Assembly (NCBI GenBank): GCA_903870165.1
Contig: CAIQBW010000012.1
Location: 89,253-153,252, forward strand
Source: an uncultured Methylophilaceae bacterium
GTDB lineage: Bacteria > Pseudomonadota > Gammaproteobacteria > Burkholderiales > Methylophilaceae
Direction: 5' to 3'
DNA: 64,000 nucleotides
Below, piece by piece: positions 51,132 through 60,132 of the stretch (position 1 is the stretch's first letter; the number at the start of each line of letters is the position of its first letter). The translations under genes were made by a program, and so were the position numbers. The notes beneath the pieces are model-generated. The model was not told the DNA's origin. It did not search any database and was given only the letters and a program-made list of their open reading frames with translations.

Positions 51132-53314
51132 TTAAAATCGATAACTAGCACTTAGACCCACAATATAATTGCGACCAGCACCCGCTTCATAAAATTCACC
51201 ATTACTATCGTTAATTCTAACAGCGCTGATATAGTCTCGATCAAAAATGTTATCTACACGCGCGTATTCTGAGAAACGCCAATTACTAATTTCTTGCTTG
51301 AACCCAGCGCGAATATTAACGATGCTATATCCACTAGCATACGCAGTATTGTTATCGTTAGCATAAGTTTTAGAGTTGTTTACAGACTCAAGAGCTGTTG
51401 TGAATCCAAGGCTAGGATAAGTCCAGGACAGTTCACCATAGAGTTGATTCTTAAATGTTCCAGGAATGGTATTTCCCTTACTAATTCCCAATCCCAATCC
51501 ACTATAAGCAGCGTCATATTTAGCATCCATATAAGTATAGGCTGCGTAAACATTAAAGTTATGTTGTAATTTACTATCTAAAGAGAGTTCCAGACCGTTT
51601 CTAGAAGTTTCAACAGGAACATTAAAGTAACTCGCATACCCGCTAGTATTAGAATAAACTGCAATCTCGTTTCTAGTGATCGTTCTAAATAATGCTAAAT
51701 TTATACGTGTATTTTCATTTACAAATGATTTAAACCCCACTTCATAATTATCACTATTACTTGCTGCAAGATTTAGATTAGGGCCTTGGCCTGTTGAAGT
51801 TCCATCTGTATATGCCATTTGAATACTATTAGGAGTTTGGAATCCCTTTCCATAATTCACATAAGCATTAGTGTCCTCCCTAACTTTCCAAAGAAAGCCA
51901 ATAGAGGGGGTAGTATTGCTAAATTGAACGCTTCCTTTGCTTACACCTCCTGTGATATGAGGATTAAAATTCAAGATACTGTGAATATTTCTAACTCCAG
52001 CGTTTAAATCTAGATTATTAAAAATTGATAGTTTTCCTTGGACATACTCATCGAAATTCATTGAGTTATCAGTTTCATTTCTGTTTGGAGATGCAGATTG
52101 GGCTGCTGATACAGAACCATTAGTTGCATTAAAGTCCATCCTGTCATCTGACATATAGGCATAAGATATACCAGAAGTTAATGTATAGTTTTTACTGAAA
52201 ATATCACCCTTATTAGTTCAGTTAATATCTGCACCTATAAAATCACGAGAAATTGTACTTTCTTTACCACAGTAGGATCCGGTCGCACCTAAACAAGGAT
52301 CACTGCCATGAGAATTTGGATATACTGCAGGAATTGCTAAAGTAGATAAGTACTGCGCGTTGTTTCTGTGTCCCGCATAAGTAACGATATTGATTGAGTT
52401 ATTATCATTAATAATGTGTTCAAGATTAATACCTAATTGAGTATTCTCTCTAGCTACTCTTGTGTTAGCTCCGATGGCTGCAGATGGCACTCCTTGAGGA
52501 TTAGATGAAATCATTGGAATGCTACTTAAATAGCTAGAGTGAGATGCCGCAGAAAGTGTAGAAGCAGTCCCCACTCCACCTAGGCCAAGTGGATCTTGGG
52601 CTTCCATCTTCATGTAATCAGCTAATACCGTGAAATGTGTATCACTGCCAAGGTCGAAAGAAAACTCAGCAGTTGATTGTTTTTTGTGCGCTGCACTATG
52701 TTGACGATAACCGTCAGTATTAAAATTTGATTCATTGAGTAAATAGCCAATGCCATTAATCGTTCCAGTAGCTTGGGCTGATTCTTTAGTCGTTCCATAA
52801 CTTCCAGCCAAGAAACTTGCGCTCACTTCATTACCAGTTGGAGGGGTTTTTATGGTTAATGAAATCACTCCACCAGCACCGTTTCCGTACATAGTAGCAA
52901 ATGGGCCTTTCAAGACTTCAATTGATTTAACAGTTTCAAAATCAATATTACCTGGCTGCCCAATGCCATCTGGCATAGTCAAAGGAATGCCATCCACATA
53001 AAGTCTTATGCCTGTTACACCAAAGTTAGAGCGCAATCCAAATCCACGAATGGAAATTTGAGGATCTTGAGCAAACTGGTTTCTACTTTCGGCAGTAACA
53101 CCAGCGATACGATTAATACTTTCTGACAAAATCATGCCAGCACCAGCATTTTCAATGACTGATTGATCGACGACATCTACAGAAGCTGGAGCATCAAAAC
53201 TATTAACAGCAGAGCGAGTTGCTGTAACGACAATAGGATTTAATTCACGTTATCAGCCAGTACACTTGTTGAAAAAAGACTAGCAACAAGCATTAATAAT
53301 GGTTTTCTATTCAT
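51132..53314 (-). pseudogene. TonB-dependent outer-membrane receptor, broken by a frameshift and an in-frame stop
   Basis: A receptor of about 727 residues can be read if two lesions are passed. A signal peptide (MNRKPLLMLVASLFSTSVLA) starts at 53314; near 53247-53252 one base is missing, after which the frame continues RELNPIVVTATRS and the plug domain (SIRGFGLRSNFGVTGIRLYVDGIPLTMPDG, EVLKGPFATMYGNGAGGVISL). At 52218-52220 a TGA interrupts the barrel (GADIN-stop-TNKGDIF), probably a former Trp codon; the same frame then runs to a normal barrel end (YIVGLSASYRF). The remainder is intact, which suggests a recent inactivation or sequence errors. The ligand is unknown; relatives transport metal chelates. 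A working tonB lies 3 kb away. Confidence 0.88.
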
Positions 53315-53550
53315 CTCAATTTATTCTTATAAATTTTTGGAGTACGAATATTAAGGATTTAACAACTTTGACGCCATGATGAAAATCATGAAAATTTACA
53401 TATTTGCAACATTTCTCGCAAAAAAATTGGCTATCTAAATTTATTGAAGTACGATGTCAGCATATTAAGTCATCGAAACTTAATTAAATACAAAAAGTTT
53501 ATGTAATGTTGTTAAAACTAATTCGACTTAAAAATGAGAGGAACCAACCT

Positions 53551-54348
53551 TTGAAAAAACAGAATCTAATATTGATTGGCATTTTTGCTTTATTGATCAC
53601 CACAATTTCATCAGCAAATGCAGAATCCGACCCTTCTAAATGGCCATTAGTAAAAGAGGCTTTTTTTTCACAAAGGTCGATGGCAGATGCTCCTTTTATT
53701 ACCTTTGTAGCCCCTCGCCGTGCTGAAAGCGGTGCACAAGTGCCTCTTGAGATTTCTATCGACCAAACACAGGCCGACGCTAACGCGATTAAAACGCTTT
53801 ATGTATTGGTAGATTCAAACCCTATTCCGCTGGCGGCCACTTATCACCTTACAGATAAATTAGGTAAATTTAAGCTTGCTACGCGTATTCGTATGGAGAT
53901 GGACTCTTACATTCGTGCAGTGGGCGAAACTGCGGATGGCAAGCTCTTTATAGCCTCTGTAGAAATTCGCGCGGCTGGCGGCTGTGGTGGCACAGTAGAT
54001 GGCGATGAAAATGCAATTCGTGCGGCAGCAGGCAAAATTAAAATGAATGTAGAAAGCCCTGTTAAGTTTGGCGATGCGACTTCAGCCACTTTTATCATCA
54101 AACACCCAATGCGAACTGGCTTGCAACGTGATCTAGTATCGCAAGGATTTGTGCCAGCTTTTTATATTCAAAAGGCTGCATTCACTTACAACAACGAGCC
54201 TGTGATGAATGTTGATTTTGGTGTGGGCACAAGTGAAGACCCTTACTTAAGATTTAACTTTATCCCTAGCGCGCCTGGGGTGTTAGCTGTAAAAGCTGTT
54301 GATAACGATGGCAAAGAATTTACCCATCAAACTGAAGTGAGAAACTAA
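53551..54348 (+). CDS. Quinoprotein dehydrogenase-associated SoxYZ-like carrier protein
   Basis: A 265-residue exported protein made of a SoxY-like half (DPSKWPLVKEAFFSQRSMADAPFITFVAPRRAESGAQVPLEI) and a SoxZ-like half (KMNVESPVKF, HPMRTGLQRDL, DPYLRFNFIPSAPG), joined by the GGCGGT segment holding the carrier cysteine. This fused form belongs to the quinoprotein-associated SoxYZ carrier family, thought to work with PQQ enzymes. The TTG at 53551 follows AGAGG and gives a standard signal peptide (KKQNLILIGIFALL...SANA); the track start at 53506 adds 15 residues. A cytochrome b561 and a metallohydrolase follow, the usual partners. Confidence 0.85.
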   Translation: MKKQNLILIGIFALLITTISSANAESDPSKWPLVKEAFFSQRSMADAPFITFVAPRRAESGAQVPLEISIDQTQADANAIKTLYVLVDSNPIPLAATYHLTDKLGKFKLATRIRMEMDSYIRAVGETADGKLFIASVEIRAAGGCGGTVDGDENAIRAAAGKIKMNVESPVKFGDATSATFIIKHPMRTGLQRDLVSQGFVPAFYIQKAAFTYNNEPVMNVDFGVGTSEDPYLRFNFIPSAPGVLAVKAVDNDGKEFTHQTEVRN

Positions 54349-54378
54349 ACGGCATAAAATACTTAAGTTTAGGCAATG

Positions 54379-54410
54379 AAAAAGGGCGCTGAGGCGCCCT
54401 TTTCTTTTTT
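54379..54410. terminator. Bidirectional terminator between SoxYZ-like gene and cytochrome b561
   Basis: AAAAAGGGCGC, a short loop (TGAG) and GCGCCCTTTTC followed by T-rich sequence lie between two convergent genes. Confidence 0.82.
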
Positions 54411-54425
54411 ATATCAGCCGCTTAG

Positions 54426-55055
54426 TTACTTCTTGCAAGAGCCTTTACAGCACAATCCACATAATGACATACGTTTCATTGTGCCGTCTTTATCAATAAA
54501 CTTGTGTTTCAAAGCGCCCAATACGTGAACGCCAATTACCACTAGCATGATGATACCTACCACTTCGTGGACGTCTACAAACGATTCACGAATCGCTTTG
54601 TTATCTAAACCATTCATCAAGCTGATACCGAACCATTTCACGCCATATTCAAATTTGCTGTTAATAGCCATGACTAACCCTGTAATTGGCAAGGAAAACA
54701 TAAGCAGGTAAAGCAAATGGTGGCCGCCAGTGGCAATCTTTTTCTCAATGGCAGTGAGGCTGCCCAAAAGTGCTGGTGGACGGTGTGTAATGCGCCAGAG
54801 GAAACGGAACGCTACAAGACCTAAAATAGTAATCCCAATTGATTTATGTAAGTTAAAGTAGAAAGTTCTTGGAGTCACTTCAACAGCCATATTCCATGTG
54901 TAGATTCCCAAATTAAATAAGTCAAAAGCCGTTGTTTTAGGTTGATCTTTTGGAATGTCGGACATAAACCAGCCTAAAGCAAACATCGCCAAAATAGCGA
55001 TACCTATCAGCCAATGTAAAATAATGGCTGTTTTTGTGTATTGATTCTGCGTCAT
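54426..55055 (-). CDS. Cytochrome b561 with cysteine-rich C-terminus
   Basis: A 209-residue inner-membrane di-heme cytochrome b with four helices. Candidate heme histidines are seen in the first helix (IILHWLIGIA), the second (FYFNLHKSIGITILG), the third (GGHHLLYLLMFSLPITG) and the fourth (VDVHEVVGIIMLVVIGVHVLGALKHKF). It probably moves electrons between quinol and a periplasmic partner. After the last helix comes a short tail with four cysteines (LCGLCCKGSCKK), which is unusual and could bind metal. It lies between the SoxYZ-like carrier and the metallohydrolase and is likely part of the same relay. Confidence 0.85.
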   Translation of the reverse strand: MTQNQYTKTAIILHWLIGIAILAMFALGWFMSDIPKDQPKTTAFDLFNLGIYTWNMAVEVTPRTFYFNLHKSIGITILGLVAFRFLWRITHRPPALLGSLTAIEKKIATGGHHLLYLLMFSLPITGLVMAINSKFEYGVKWFGISLMNGLDNKAIRESFVDVHEVVGIIMLVVIGVHVLGALKHKFIDKDGTMKRMSLCGLCCKGSCKK

Positions 55056-55191
55056 ACTTTTCCCCTTATAAAATACTAATGCATAAACTTATGCGTGCTA
55101 TATTGCATCATTAACGCTACTCTTGCTAGACCTGATTACAAATTAAAAGTTTTACAATCGTAGGCAAACAGATTGCCTTAAAGGACATTCA

Positions 55192-56112
55192 ATGCTTAAA
55201 AAGATACTACTTGGAATCGCGGCATTTTCAATTACTCATGCCGCTTCAGCCGCACCTTTAGCCATGGAGAATTTAGGAAATGGTGTATACGTGCATCACG
55301 GCGCTCATGAGGACATGTCCGAAGGCTACCATGCTGATATTTGTAATGTGAGCTTTATTGTTGGCAGCAAGGGCATTGCAGTGGTTGATACAGGTGGTAG
55401 CTTAAAAACGGGGCAAGCCCTGCATGAGGCCATACGCCAAGTTTCTAATCTGCCGATTCTTTATGTCATCAATACCCATGTGCATCCAGACCATATTTTT
55501 GGTAACGCGGCATTTAAAGAGGACAAAGCTATCTTTGTAGGCCATGAAAAACTGCCTGATGCCATGGAGCGTCGCCGTGATAATTATTTAAGAATTAATC
55601 AACAATGGCTAGGTGAAGCTTTTGCAGGCAGTGAAATCGTTAAACCTAGCGTGCTGGTTAAAACAACCGCCAATCTGGACTTAGGCGACAGATCACTCTT
55701 ACTCACCGCCTACCCAACTGCACACACCAATACGGATTTAACGGTATTCGATAATAAAAGCTCAACGATTTGGACAGGTGATTTACTATTTGTGGAGCGC
55801 ACTCCTTCAATTGATGGCGATATCAAAGGCTGGTTAGCAGTGATCAATGAGCTTAAAAACAACGAGGCAGCATTTGCAATTCCTGGCCATAGTAGCTCAC
55901 TCAAAGATGCGAACTGGAAAGAACAACTCAATAATGAAGAGCGTTATTTATGGACGCTATTAAACGACATCCGCGCCAGCATCAAAAAAGGTGAGGTGAT
56001 GGAAAAAGCAATGGGCACCGCGGCGGCTTCTGAGCGTAGCTACTGGCAACTTTTTGATATCGTAAATCGCCGCAATGTGAACAACATTTACCCTGCATTA
56101 GAGTGGGAGTAG
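55192..56112 (+). CDS. Quinoprotein relay system metallo-beta-lactamase-fold hydrolase
   Basis: A 306-residue exported protein: signal peptide (residues 1-20, ending ASA), then a metallo-beta-lactamase fold with the zinc motif NTHVHPDHIFGN near 100, the later histidine in YPTAHTNTDL near 180, the bridging aspartate in WTGDLLFVERTPS near 198 and the last histidine in IPGHSS near 230. The sequence resembles SoxH-like zinc hydrolases that occur with the SoxYZ-like carrier and PQQ dehydrogenases. The reaction is not known. Divergent from cytochrome b561. Confidence 0.82.
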   Translation: MLKKILLGIAAFSITHAASAAPLAMENLGNGVYVHHGAHEDMSEGYHADICNVSFIVGSKGIAVVDTGGSLKTGQALHEAIRQVSNLPILYVINTHVHPDHIFGNAAFKEDKAIFVGHEKLPDAMERRRDNYLRINQQWLGEAFAGSEIVKPSVLVKTTANLDLGDRSLLLTAYPTAHTNTDLTVFDNKSSTIWTGDLLFVERTPSIDGDIKGWLAVINELKNNEAAFAIPGHSSSLKDANWKEQLNNEERYLWTLLNDIRASIKKGEVMEKAMGTAAASERSYWQLFDIVNRRNVNNIYPALEWE

Positions 56113-56204
56113 ATTGCCCGCGAATCAATTAGCAATTCGTAGGCTTCATGTATAATCGATAATTAATTTTAACCCGCAAACGATAGAATCATCGCTTTTT
56201 AATT

Positions 56205-56912
56205 TTGGCTATTTTTTCTCAACTCTCATTTAATCGTGACAATGCATTTGCATGGGCATTAGCAATCTCTATTGCATTGCACGCGCTTGCCGCATTAGAA
56301 ATCCCTGGGATTTCTTTTGAGAAAATGGTAAAACCAGTAGAGCTAACTATTGAGCTGGCACCGCCAAAACCTTTACCACCGCCTCCACCTCCGCCAGTAA
56401 AACCGCCCGAGCCAGTAAAACCGAAAGTTGTGCCTCCAAAACAACCTAAGCCAATTCCTCATCCAGAGGTAAAGCCGGTAATTACACCTCAACCCATCAG
56501 TGAGCCTCCACCTGTGATTGCTGCTGCACCAAAGGCAGAGGCACCACCAACATTTGTAGCGCCTACACCTGTTATAACAAAACCAGAACCAACAAAACCA
56601 ACCGTTAATCAAGCAGACCTTGATTCAGCACGTAATCAATACGGCAGTGCATTAAGCCGAGAAATTGCTAAGCACATTAACTATCCGGGTATTGCAAAAA
56701 TGCGAGGCTGGCAGGGCGTGGTTGAGATTGATTTCCAATTAGATGGCAATGGTAAGATTTTGAGCCAAAAAATCCATACTTCTAGCGGCTTCCCTGTGCT
56801 AGATAATCAAGCTTTAGAGATGGTTAAAAAATCGAACTTCCCTATGCCTCCGGAAGTCCTAAAAAGTAGCGCATTTAATGTGACGGTGCCTGTTTCATTC
56901 AAGCTTGAATGA
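56205..56912 (+). CDS. tonB: Energy transducer TonB
   Basis: A 235-residue protein: N-terminal membrane helix (about residues 17-34), a proline-rich spacer with repeated KP/PP motifs (residues 50-135) that spans the periplasm, and a C-terminal TonB domain (REIAKHINYPGIAKMRGWQGVVEIDF, SSGFPVLDNQALEMVKKSNFP). It passes proton-motive force from ExbBD to outer-membrane receptors. The only sensible start is a TTG without a clear ribosome site; the upstream in-frame stop excludes a longer form. No exbB or exbD is in the window. Confidence 0.88.
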   Translation: MAIFSQLSFNRDNAFAWALAISIALHALAALEIPGISFEKMVKPVELTIELAPPKPLPPPPPPPVKPPEPVKPKVVPPKQPKPIPHPEVKPVITPQPISEPPPVIAAAPKAEAPPTFVAPTPVITKPEPTKPTVNQADLDSARNQYGSALSREIAKHINYPGIAKMRGWQGVVEIDFQLDGNGKILSQKIHTSSGFPVLDNQALEMVKKSNFPMPPEVLKSSAFNVTVPVSFKLE

Positions 56913-57006
56913 AACAATTGAAGGCTTCTTCAAATCTTCATAAATCTTACTTGCGTTAATCTTTTTTTTTAACAACAATGAACATAAGCGCATTCACATA
57001 AACATT

Positions 57007-57462
57007 ATGAACAATACAAGCTTCCAAGATTTCGAACTCCCATCCACAGGCGGTAAAACTTTTAAGCTTTCAGAGCATCTTGGCAAAACATTAGTCATTT
57101 ATTTCTACCCTAAAGATTCAACCCCAGGCTGTACAACACAAGGCCAACAATTCCGTGACCATTATGCAGACTTCACCGCAGCAAATACCGAAATTTTTGG
57201 TATTTCCCGTGACAGCATTAAGTCACATGAAAACTTCAAAGCTAAATTCGAGTTCCCTTTTGATTTATTAGCCGACACGGAAGAGTTAGCCTGCCAGTTG
57301 TTTGGTGTCATTAAGATGAAAAAGATGTACGGCAAGGAGGTAAGAGGCATAGAACGTAGCACTTTTATTATCAACACAGAAGGCGCTTTAATACGCGAAT
57401 GGCGTGGCGTCAAAGTTGATGGCCACATCCCCGAGGTATTAGCGTTTGTTCGCTCTTTGTAG
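57007..57462 (+). CDS. bcp: Thioredoxin-dependent peroxiredoxin, Bcp/PrxQ type
   Basis: A 151-residue peroxiredoxin. FYPKDSTPGCTTQGQQFRD carries the peroxidatic cysteine near residue 42; the GISRDS and GIERSTFIINTEG motifs are typical. The usual resolving cysteine five positions later is replaced by Gln (CTTQG), so a distant or intermolecular resolving thiol, such as Cys 98 in LACQLFG, would be needed. It reduces peroxides with thioredoxin as donor. It lies between tonB and phoH on the same strand. Confidence 0.9.
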   Translation: MNNTSFQDFELPSTGGKTFKLSEHLGKTLVIYFYPKDSTPGCTTQGQQFRDHYADFTAANTEIFGISRDSIKSHENFKAKFEFPFDLLADTEELACQLFGVIKMKKMYGKEVRGIERSTFIINTEGALIREWRGVKVDGHIPEVLAFVRSL

Positions 57463-57508
57463 CTTTTGTAGTTTTTAATCTGCGTGTTAACTGGGGAGAG
57501 TAAATCTG

Positions 57509-58906
57509 ATGGCTAAGAAACCAGCAACTGGCAACAAACTATTTGTGCTCGATACCAACGTACTGATGCACGACCCTTCAAGCCTTTTCCGGTTTGAGGA
57601 GCATGATATTTACCTCCCAATGGTGACTCTAGAAGAGCTGGATAACAACAAAAAAGGCATTACCGAAGTTGCCAGAAATGCCCGGCAAACCAGCCGAAAC
57701 CTAGAAGAGATTGTAGGGGCCAGCCTCGCTAACCTAGATGACGGCTGCCCACTCTCCATTAAAGGAAATAAACATGCAACAGGACGTTTATTCCTGCAAA
57801 CGGATGCGATGGACTTTTCCTTACCAATGCTCGCTGGCAGCATAGCTGATAATCAAATCTTAGGTGTCGTCCTCGCTTTAAAAAAGAAATACCCTGAACG
57901 TGAAGTTATCCTTGTCAGCAAAGACATCAACATTCGTATTAAAGCCCGTGCTTTAAGCGTACCCGCTGAAGACTACTTTAACGATAAAGTATTAGAAGAT
58001 ACTGAATTGCTTTACTCAGGCATGAAAGAATTGCCTGAGAATTTTTGGGATAAACACAGCAAGGCAATGGAATCTTGGCAGGATGCAGGGCGCATGTTTT
58101 ACCGCATCACAGGTCCACTTTGCAAAAGCTTTTTAATCAATGAGTTTGTTTATTACTCTTACGAAAAGCCTTTTGAAGCAATCGTTAGAAACGTTGAAGG
58201 CAATACAGCCGTTCTAGAAATCATCCGAGACTTTACGCAAGTTAAACACAATGTTTGGGGCATTATTGCGCGAAATCGTGAACAGAACTTTGCGCTCAAT
58301 TTGCTGATGGATCCAGATGTCGACTTTGTATCATTGCTAGGCCAAGCAGGCAGCGGTAAGACATTGCTCACATTGGCAGCTGCATTAACGCAAACGCTAG
58401 ACAAAAAAATCTACAGCGAAATCATCATGACCCGCGTCACCGTTTCTGTGGGTGAAGACATTGGCTTCCTACCTGGTACTGAAGAAGAAAAAATGGCGCC
58501 TTGGATGGGGGCACTTGAGGACAATTTAGATGTGCTCAATAAATCTGATGACGATGCTGGAGAATGGGGCAGAGCTGCTACACAAGATTTGATTCGCACC
58601 CGTATAAAAATCAAATCGCTCAACTTTATGCGTGGCCGCACTTTCTTAAATAAATTCCTTATTATTGATGAGGCCCAAAATCTGACACCCAAACAAATGA
58701 AGACTTTAATTACTCGGGCAGGCCCTGGGACTAAAGTGGTTTGTTTAGGTAATATCGCCCAAATTGATACGCCTTATTTAACCGAAGGCAGCTCTGGACT
58801 TACATACGTTGTCGACCGCTTCAAAGGTTGGGGACATAACGGCCATATCACCCTGATGCGCGGCGAGCGCTCTCGCTTAGCTGATTTTGCGGCTGAGATT
58901 CTTTAA
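57509..58906 (+). CDS. PhoH family ATPase with N-terminal PIN domain
   Basis: A 465-residue protein of two parts. Residues about 10-140 form a PIN-type nuclease domain with the acidic residues in FVLDTNVLMHD and LEELDNNK; residues about 245-460 form a PhoH-like ATPase with Walker A GQAGSGKTLLTLAAAL near 277 and Walker B FLIIDEAQNLTP near 388. Such PIN-PhoH proteins (PhoH2 type) act as RNA helicase/ribonucleases in tested relatives. Its stop codon is followed directly by lplT. Confidence 0.9.
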   Translation: MAKKPATGNKLFVLDTNVLMHDPSSLFRFEEHDIYLPMVTLEELDNNKKGITEVARNARQTSRNLEEIVGASLANLDDGCPLSIKGNKHATGRLFLQTDAMDFSLPMLAGSIADNQILGVVLALKKKYPEREVILVSKDINIRIKARALSVPAEDYFNDKVLEDTELLYSGMKELPENFWDKHSKAMESWQDAGRMFYRITGPLCKSFLINEFVYYSYEKPFEAIVRNVEGNTAVLEIIRDFTQVKHNVWGIIARNREQNFALNLLMDPDVDFVSLLGQAGSGKTLLTLAAALTQTLDKKIYSEIIMTRVTVSVGEDIGFLPGTEEEKMAPWMGALEDNLDVLNKSDDDAGEWGRAATQDLIRTRIKIKSLNFMRGRTFLNKFLIIDEAQNLTPKQMKTLITRAGPGTKVVCLGNIAQIDTPYLTEGSSGLTYVVDRFKGWGHNGHITLMRGERSRLADFAAEIL

Positions 58907-60097
58907 ATGAGAAATGCAATGAGCAAAGGGTTCTACACGCTACTCATCGCGCAGTTTTTATCTGCAGTAGCCGACAATGCTTTGCTCTTTGCTGCAATCG
59001 CACTTTTACATCAACTCAACGCACCAAGCTGGCACGAACCCTTGTTACGTGAAGTTTTCATTATTTCTTACATTGCGCTCGCACCTTTTGTGGGTCCCTT
59101 TGCGGATGCTTTACCCAAAGGTAAAGTGATGTTTTTAAGCAACGGCATCAAGTTTTTTGGATGTGTTCTAGCCTTGCTCGGCGTTCCCCCACTTTACGCT
59201 TATGCGATTGTAGGCATAGGCGCAGCAGCCTATTCCCCAGCAAAATACGGCATTCTGACTGAAATGCTTCCTTCAAACCAATTGATTATGGCGAATGGCT
59301 GGATGGAGGGTACTACCGTTATCGCAATTATCTTGGGCCCATTGTTTGGATCTACTATTTCCGCCAACGATCCTTATTTTGGTATTGCAGTAATTACTGC
59401 TATTTATATGACGGCTGCATTTTTTAACTACCGCATTCCTAAGATGCCTATCGATCACTGTGTGGAGCAACGATCATTAAGTTTCATCATGAAGGACTTC
59501 TGGCACGCTTTTACGACACTTTGGAAAGATACTCAGGGTCAAGTATCACTTGCAGTAACAACGCTATTTTGGGGTGCTGGCGCAACTCTACAGTTCGTTG
59601 TTTTGAAATGGGCTCACATGTATTTAGGATTTGACCAAACAGACGCGACTAAGCTCATCGCAATTCTTGCTGTTGGCATCGCAGTTGGTTCAGTGATTGC
59701 ATCGGTTTATGTGAAATTAGAAAAAGCGGCCAATGTTTTACCTGCAGGCATTTATATGGGTGGACTGGTTGTCTGCATGGTCTTTGTGCACAATCCAATT
59801 GTGGCGGCTGTCCTGTTGTTCTCTATTGGGGTGTTAGCTGGATACTTTTTAGTACCACTCAATTCTTTGCTTCAGCATCGCGGTCATACTTTACTTGGTG
59901 CGGGCCACTCAATTGCCGTTCAAAATTTCAATGAGAATATTGGCATTTTGCTCATGCTGGGCGCGTATACCTGGATGGTGGGTCAAAACATAGCGATCAA
60001 TTACATCATCATTATCTTTGGTGGCTTCATCATGATCACCATGGCCTTAATTTCACATCTATATCGTAAACACATCCAACAAAAAAGCCCTGCTTAA
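58907..60097 (+). CDS. lplT: Lysophospholipid transporter LplT
   Basis: A 396-residue major-facilitator protein with about 12 helices. N-terminal FYTLLIAQFLSAVADNALLFAAIALL, the loop FADALPKGKVMFLSNGIK, and PAKYGILTEMLPSNQL match LplT, which flips lysophospholipids into the cytoplasm for re-acylation. The usual partner acyltransferase (Aas) is not adjacent. The ATG at 58907 abuts the phoH stop; an ATG at 58919 (MSKGFY) is an equally good start. Confidence 0.9.
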   Translation: MRNAMSKGFYTLLIAQFLSAVADNALLFAAIALLHQLNAPSWHEPLLREVFIISYIALAPFVGPFADALPKGKVMFLSNGIKFFGCVLALLGVPPLYAYAIVGIGAAAYSPAKYGILTEMLPSNQLIMANGWMEGTTVIAIILGPLFGSTISANDPYFGIAVITAIYMTAAFFNYRIPKMPIDHCVEQRSLSFIMKDFWHAFTTLWKDTQGQVSLAVTTLFWGAGATLQFVVLKWAHMYLGFDQTDATKLIAILAVGIAVGSVIASVYVKLEKAANVLPAGIYMGGLVVCMVFVHNPIVAAVLLFSIGVLAGYFLVPLNSLLQHRGHTLLGAGHSIAVQNFNENIGILLMLGAYTWMVGQNIAINYIIIIFGGFIMITMALISHLYRKHIQQKSPA

Positions 60098-60115
60098 TCT
60101 AAACAGGGCTTTTTG
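60081..60115. terminator. Bidirectional terminator after lplT and ndh
   Basis: AAAAAAGCCCTG, an 11-base loop and CAGGGCTTTTT overlap the lplT stop codon and lie between two converging genes. Confidence 0.83.
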
Positions 60116-60132
60116 AATTTCTATCCATTTCT

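Noticed and set aside
56373-56612. Trp/Arg-rich 79-residue minus-strand ORF
   Set aside because: It is the complement of the proline-rich spacer of tonB, which produces Trp and Arg codons in reverse.
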